DNA of 16,738 nucleotides, taken from assembly GCA_023420435.1 (NCBI GenBank), contig JAEZWE010000021.1:1-16738 (forward strand). Direction: 5' to 3'. Source of the DNA: Bacteroidota bacterium. GTDB taxonomy: Bacteria > Bacteroidota > Bacteroidia > Flavobacteriales > Weeksellaceae. The position numbers were made by a program, and so were the translations under genes. Each line of letters starts with the position of its first letter. Position 1 is the stretch's first letter. The notes below the pieces were generated by a model. It had not been told where the DNA came from and made no database searches. It saw only the letters and a program-made list of their open reading frames with translations. Below, in pieces: positions 13,649-16,738 of this stretch.

Positions 13649-14991
13649 TAGATTTCTCCTATTTCTTCGACAATATCATCAACAATATTGGGTTCTTCGT
13701 AAACCAATTCTACCAACTCAACGCTTTTATTATTCATTTTCAGAATTTTGAATTGATAATCATCGATTTTAAATTCCTGATTTTCTTCAGGAATTTCTTC
13801 TAACTCATGCAAAATAAATCCAGCTAAAGAGTTGTATTCCCCTTCTTCAGAAAGCTTTTTCGGAAGATATTCGTTAATTTCTTCTAAAGGCTGTGTCGCC
13901 TGAACCCAAAAAGTGTTTTCGCCAACTTCTTCTACAATTTTATCCTCGTCATCTTCTTCATCCTGAATTTCACCAACCAATTCCTCCAAAATATCTTCCA
14001 ACGTGATAATTCCTTCTGTTCCTCCAAATTCATCGATAACAATGGCTAAATGCTGTTTTTTCAATTGGAAAACATTCAACAAATCTGAAATTTTCTTGCT
14101 TCCAACAACAAAAAATGCTTCTCTGAGGAAACTGCGCAAATCAAAATCTTTATTTTTGATGTATTCCCGCATAATTTCCTTCGTGTAAAAAATACCAATA
14201 ATATTATCAATTGAATTTTCAAAAACCGGAAGTCGCGAATATCCGCTTTCCATTATTTTATTGATGATTTCTTCTTTGGTATCTTCAATATCAATAGAAA
14301 CGATATTTTGACGAGGAACCATTACTTGTTTTGCGGTATGATCCGTAAAATCAAAAGCATTTTTTATGATTTCGTAATTTTCTTCTTCAATTTCCCCTGA
14401 ATCTGCGGATTGCTTCACCAAAAGCTGTAATTCTTCAGTTGAATGAATTTCGTGATCTGATGCAGGCTGCATCCCAATCATTCTTAAAAATCCATTAGAA
14501 ATTGCATTCATCGACCAAATAAAAGGTTTGAATACGTTATAGAAAAAACGAAGTGGTGTAGAAATAAACATGGTTGTTGCTTCCGCTTTTCTTATGGCTA
14601 TCGATTTTGGAACCAGTTCTCCAAAAACAATATGCATAATGGTAATAATAAGGAAACTTAGTACCAAGGAAACGGTTGTAACTGTAGCTTGAGAAACATT
14701 CCAATTAAAATAATGAAAAATTCCTTCAATAACGTGGTGTAATGCACTTTCTCCAACCCAACCTAAAGCTAGTGAAGCAAGTGTAATCCCAAGTTGTGTA
14801 GCAGAAAGATAAGCATCTAAATTTTTGATGATATGCTCTGCTTGTTTAGCCATGGAATTTCCTTCTGCGGCTTTTAGCTGGATTTGGGAATAACGAACTT
14901 TTACGATTGAAAATTCTGCGGCTACAAAGAAACCATTTAGAAGCACTAGTAAAAGTGCAATAAGAAGCTTGACGAGACTGTCGGGATCCAT
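13648..14991 (-). CDS. CNNM-domain / CBS-pair membrane protein (HlyC/CorC family)
   Basis: A 447-residue inner-membrane protein. Residues about 1-190 are the CNNM (DUF21) transmembrane domain, beginning with an LLIALLLVLLNGFFVAAEFS helix and including the segment TQLGITLASLALGWVG and FGELVPKSIAIRKA. Residues about 220-345 hold a CBS pair (VMVPRQNIVSIDI; SGYSRLPVFENSIDNIIGIF; then DEFGGTEGIITLEDILEELV at 320-339). Residues about 350-432 are the CorC_HlyC (transporter-associated) domain. The family, often annotated as hemolysin, includes Mg2+/Co2+ handling proteins such as CorC and MpfA; magnesium export or homeostasis is the likeliest role, and true hemolysin activity is unlikely. It is not an obvious GldE, whose N-terminus is different. 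It has a -7 box about 24 bases upstream of its ATG and is followed by clpS with a one-base overlap. Confidence 0.93.
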   Translation of the reverse strand: MDPDSLVKLLIALLLVLLNGFFVAAEFSIVKVRYSQIQLKAAEGNSMAKQAEHIIKNLDAYLSATQLGITLASLALGWVGESALHHVIEGIFHYFNWNVSQATVTTVSLVLSFLIITIMHIVFGELVPKSIAIRKAEATTMFISTPLRFFYNVFKPFIWSMNAISNGFLRMIGMQPASDHEIHSTEELQLLVKQSADSGEIEEENYEIIKNAFDFTDHTAKQVMVPRQNIVSIDIEDTKEEIINKIMESGYSRLPVFENSIDNIIGIFYTKEIMREYIKNKDFDLRSFLREAFFVVGSKKISDLLNVFQLKKQHLAIVIDEFGGTEGIITLEDILEELVGEIQDEEDDEDKIVEEVGENTFWVQATQPLEEINEYLPKKLSEEGEYNSLAGFILHELEEIPEENQEFKIDDYQFKILKMNNKSVELVELVYEEPNIVDDIVEEIGEI

Positions 14992-15014
14992 TTAATTTTT
15001 AATAATGTAATGTG

Positions 15015-15022
15015 CAAATATA
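15015..15022 (-). promoter_or_regulatory. -7 box for the CBS membrane protein-clpS operon
   Basis: The minus strand reads TATATTTG, matching TAnnTTTG fully, 23 bases before the ATG at 14991. The nearest upstream TTTG (15049-15052) is 26 bases away, longer than the usual spacer, so the -33 element is weak or absent. Confidence 0.5.
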
Positions 15023-15065
15023 TAGAAATTTATTCATAACGATTTTTACAAAATTTCCATAAAAA

Positions 15066-15091
15066 AAACGCCGAAAAAATTTTCAGCGTTT
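15066..15091 (-). terminator. Rho-independent terminator after atpG
   Basis: The stem 15066-15073 with 15084-15091 encloses a ten-base loop. One position pairs as U-G only on the minus strand, and eight T follow on that strand (15068-15061). It lies 20 bases after the atpG stop, showing that this F1 cluster ends here. Confidence 0.88.
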
Positions 15092-15111
15092 CAATATTGT
15101 TTAGTGTTTTA

Positions 15112-15969
15112 CTAACTATTTTTCAAAGCTTCTGCACCAGAAACAATTTCCAAAATTTCGTTTGTAATTGCAGCTTGTCGAGCTTTGTTGTAGGTGATTA
15201 CCAATTCGCTTCTTAAAGCTTTGGCATTATCTGTTGCTTTATGCATTGCGGTCATTCTAGCCCCATGTTCAGAAGCAATAGAATCCAAAATTGCTTTATA
15301 AACCTGCGTTTTAATGGATTTTGGAATTAAGTTTTCCAAAATTTCTTTTGCACTAGGCTCAAAAAGATAATCTGTACTCACAGCATCCGATTTTGTAGGG
15401 ATTGAAATTGGCAGAACCTGTTCTGTTTTTACTTCCTGTGTTGCAGCGTTGATAAATTTGTTATAAACTACAAAAACCTTATCAAACTTTCCTTCTGCAT
15501 AATCCTTCATTACCTGCTCTGTAAAACCAGCAATTTTATCAAAGCTTAAATGATCATAAATAGAGCTTTGATTATCATAAACGGTTCTGGATCTTCTAAC
15601 TGCATCGTAAGCTTTTTTACCAACGGTTAAAATTTCAACTTCATTTACGGATTTTTGCAATTGATGGTTGAGTTCTTTTACCACAGATGAATTAAAAGCG
15701 CCTGCAAGTCCTCTGTTTGAAGTTACTACAATATAAAGAACTTTGTTAACTTCTCTTTCTGCAGTATAGGTAGAAATTTCTTCCAATTCTGTTCCTGCAC
15801 TTACATTTTCTATAAGTTCTGTTAATTTCTCAGAATAGGGACGAAGCATTACAATAGCATCTTGTGCTTTTTTCAACTTTGCCGCAGCCACCATTTTCAT
15901 AGCACTGGTAATCTGCATTGTAGATCCAATTGAAGTAATTCTTCCGCGTATTTCCTTTAAGTTTGCCAT
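15112..15969 (-). CDS. atpG: ATP synthase F1 gamma subunit
   Basis: The 285-residue central rotor stalk of the F1 ATPase, a cytoplasmic complex on the inner face of the membrane. The N-terminal helix carries the conserved MANLKEIRGRITSIGSTMQI, then TSAMKMVAAAKLKKAQ. The Rossmann-like middle contains VVTSNRGLAGAFNSSV (about 82-97). The C-terminal helix ends with MTAMHKATDNAKALRSELVI, then TYNKARQAAITNEILEIVSGA, which forms the coiled coil inside the alpha/beta ring. Length is normal. It follows atpA with a 73-bp gap holding heptamer repeats and a hairpin. A terminator comes directly after it, so atpD and atpC are not in this unit; a separate atpDC locus is usual in Bacteroidota. Confidence 0.97.
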   Translation of the reverse strand: MANLKEIRGRITSIGSTMQITSAMKMVAAAKLKKAQDAIVMLRPYSEKLTELIENVSAGTELEEISTYTAEREVNKVLYIVVTSNRGLAGAFNSSVVKELNHQLQKSVNEVEILTVGKKAYDAVRRSRTVYDNQSSIYDHLSFDKIAGFTEQVMKDYAEGKFDKVFVVYNKFINAATQEVKTEQVLPISIPTKSDAVSTDYLFEPSAKEILENLIPKSIKTQVYKAILDSIASEHGARMTAMHKATDNAKALRSELVITYNKARQAAITNEILEIVSGAEALKNS

Positions 15970-15976
15970 TGAATTG

Positions 15977-16033
15977 GGTTCAAAGTTTAAGGTTTAAAAT
16001 TCAAGGTTTACTATTTCATAAACCTTGAATTTT
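15977..16033. repeat. Heptamer (RRTTYAA) repeats and long hairpin between atpA and atpG
   Basis: Five head-to-tail heptamers of the form RRTTYAA run from 15977 to 16011 (GGTTCAA, AGTTTAA, GGTTTAA, AATTCAA, and GGTTTAC with a variant last base). After an eight-base spacer, the inverse heptamers follow, giving a perfect 15-bp stem (15996-16010 with 16019-16033). On the atpA transcript the hairpin lies just after the stop but has only a short T tract, so it is more likely an mRNA-stability or attenuating element than a full terminator. Confidence 0.6.
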
Positions 16034-16042
16034 TATTTTTTT

Positions 16043-16738
16043 TTAGTTGTATTTCCCTGAAAGATCAGCAGCAGCTGTTTTCAAAACATCCGTAATATCG
16101 TTATCAATTTTACCTGCTTTAATAGCAGACATTGTTTCAGGGTGCTTATTTCTTAAGAATTCTGTATATTCTTTCATGAATTCTTTTACTTTAGCTTTAG
16201 GAACATTTCTCAAAAGATTTTCTGTACCAGCATAAACCATCGCTACTTGATCTTCAACACGAAGAGGTGAATTTACCGGTTGTTTCAAGATTTCTACGTT
16301 TTTCTCTCCTTTTGTAATTACAGAAAGTGTAGAAGCATCAAGATCTGACCCGAATTTAGCAAATGCTTCCAATTCTTTATACTGCGCTTGATCCAGCTTC
16401 AAAGTTCCTGAAACTTTTTTCATAGATTTAATCTGTGCATTACCACCAACTCGGGATACAGAAATACCTACGTTAATTGCAGGACGAACCCCTGAGTTAA
16501 ACAAATCAGATTCCAAGAAAATCTGTCCGTCTGTAATTGAAATTACGTTAGTAGGAATATACGCAGAAACGTCACCTGCTTGAGTTTCAATAATTGGAAG
16601 TGCGGTAAGAGAACCTCCTCCTTTTACCAATGGTTTCAAAGATTCCGGCAAATCATTCATTTGTGAAGCAATGGTATCATCAGCAATAACTTTAGCCGCT
16701 CTTTCCAATAATCTTGAGTGAAGATAGAAAACGTCTCC
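16043..16738 (-). CDS. atpA: ATP synthase F1 alpha subunit, C-terminal part, cut by window edge
   Basis: The last 231 residues of the F1 alpha subunit; the frame is open through the right edge, where the codons read GDVFYLHSRLLERAAKV, a hallmark of alpha subunits. The segment GISVSRVGG contains the arginine that reaches into the catalytic site of the neighbouring beta subunit. SMKKVSGTLKLDQAQYKELE and AFAKFGSDLDAST follow, and the C-terminal helical domain runs to the stop at 16043. The P-loop and N-terminal barrel are outside the window. In the complex, alpha alternates with beta and holds non-catalytic nucleotide sites. It is upstream of atpG in the same orientation, as in the usual atpH-atpA-atpG order. 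Confidence 0.97.
   Translation of the reverse strand, partial: GDVFYLHSRLLERAAKVIADDTIASQMNDLPESLKPLVKGGGSLTALPIIETQAGDVSAYIPTNVISITDGQIFLESDLFNSGVRPAINVGISVSRVGGNAQIKSMKKVSGTLKLDQAQYKELEAFAKFGSDLDASTLSVITKGEKNVEILKQPVNSPLRVEDQVAMVYAGTENLLRNVPKAKVKEFMKEYTEFLRNKHPETMSAIKAGKIDNDITDVLKTAAADLSGKYN

Noticed and set aside
13510..13803. 97-codon open frame on the plus strand, opposite clpS and the CBS membrane protein gene
   Set aside because: It is antisense to two well-supported conserved genes, has a Phe/Ile/Leu-rich composition typical of reverse-complement AT-rich coding DNA, and shows no promoter.
13648..14991. Annotation of the CBS protein as a hemolysin or as GldE
   Set aside because: The hemolysin label is historical for this family, and the N-terminus and first membrane helix fit the HlyC/CorC-type CNNM proteins rather than GldE.
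1..16738. CRISPR array, insertion sequence, prophage, toxin-antitoxin or defence island
   Set aside because: No spaced direct repeats, transposase, integrase or defence-type domains were found; nearly all sequence is accounted for by conserved housekeeping genes.

Overview
The window is AT-rich and gene-dense and comes from a member of the Bacteroidota, most likely class Flavobacteriia (Weeksellaceae/Chryseobacterium-like; the genus is inference). Three things support this. There is a secreted protein with a type A type IX secretion (Por) C-terminal signal. Several genes have -7 boxes of the Bacteroidota form TAnnTTTG rather than sigma70 boxes, and Shine-Dalgarno sequences are largely absent. 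The gene content also fits: a short methylmalonyl-CoA mutase beta subunit, a UVR-tailed bifunctional nuclease, a PG_1098-type methyltransferase, and an F1 cluster that ends at atpG without atpD.

Layout, left to right; every gene is on the minus strand except one. 1-569: N-terminal part of a thiolase, cut by the window edge. 671-2540: a bifunctional-nuclease gene followed by nupG (nucleoside:H+ symporter), a likely two-gene operon ending at a hairpin near 630. 2675-4391: etfB-etfA, the electron-transfer flavoprotein, with a terminator downstream and a 28-bp perfect palindrome upstream. 4573-5475: a secreted protein of unknown function carrying a T9SS signal. 5622-7004: an M20 dipeptidase. 7005-7322: the only stretch over 300 bp without a gene; it holds a strong terminator and inverted repeats that could be a structured RNA. 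7323-7556: a 77-aa His-rich lipoprotein with the best promoter match in the window. 7611-10953: udk, divIC/ftsB-like, methylmalonyl-CoA mutase beta, and a THUMP-like methyltransferase, packed like an operon and read from a promoter near 10970. 11062-13278 (+): a large exported peptidase with a beta-propeller, an M28 domain and a PDZ domain, divergent from udk. 13297-13330: a perfect 34-bp palindrome ending the peptidase gene and the convergent gene clpS. 13331-14991: a CNNM/CBS membrane protein followed by clpS with overlapping stop and start codons. 15112-16738: atpG and the C-terminal part of atpA, with heptamer repeats and a long hairpin between them.

Functionally this is mostly housekeeping chromosome. 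Acyl-CoA and propionyl-CoA metabolism is represented by thiolase, EtfAB and MutA; nucleoside uptake and salvage by NupG and Udk; peptide degradation by M20, M28 and the ClpS adaptor; energy conservation by the F1 subunits; and division by DivIC. I see no transposase, phage gene, CRISPR array, tRNA or rRNA, and no convincing new multi-gene system. The points most worth a second look are non-coding: the 7078-7322 region, the palindrome upstream of etfB, the apparently leaderless promoter of the nuclease gene, and the repeats between atpA and atpG.
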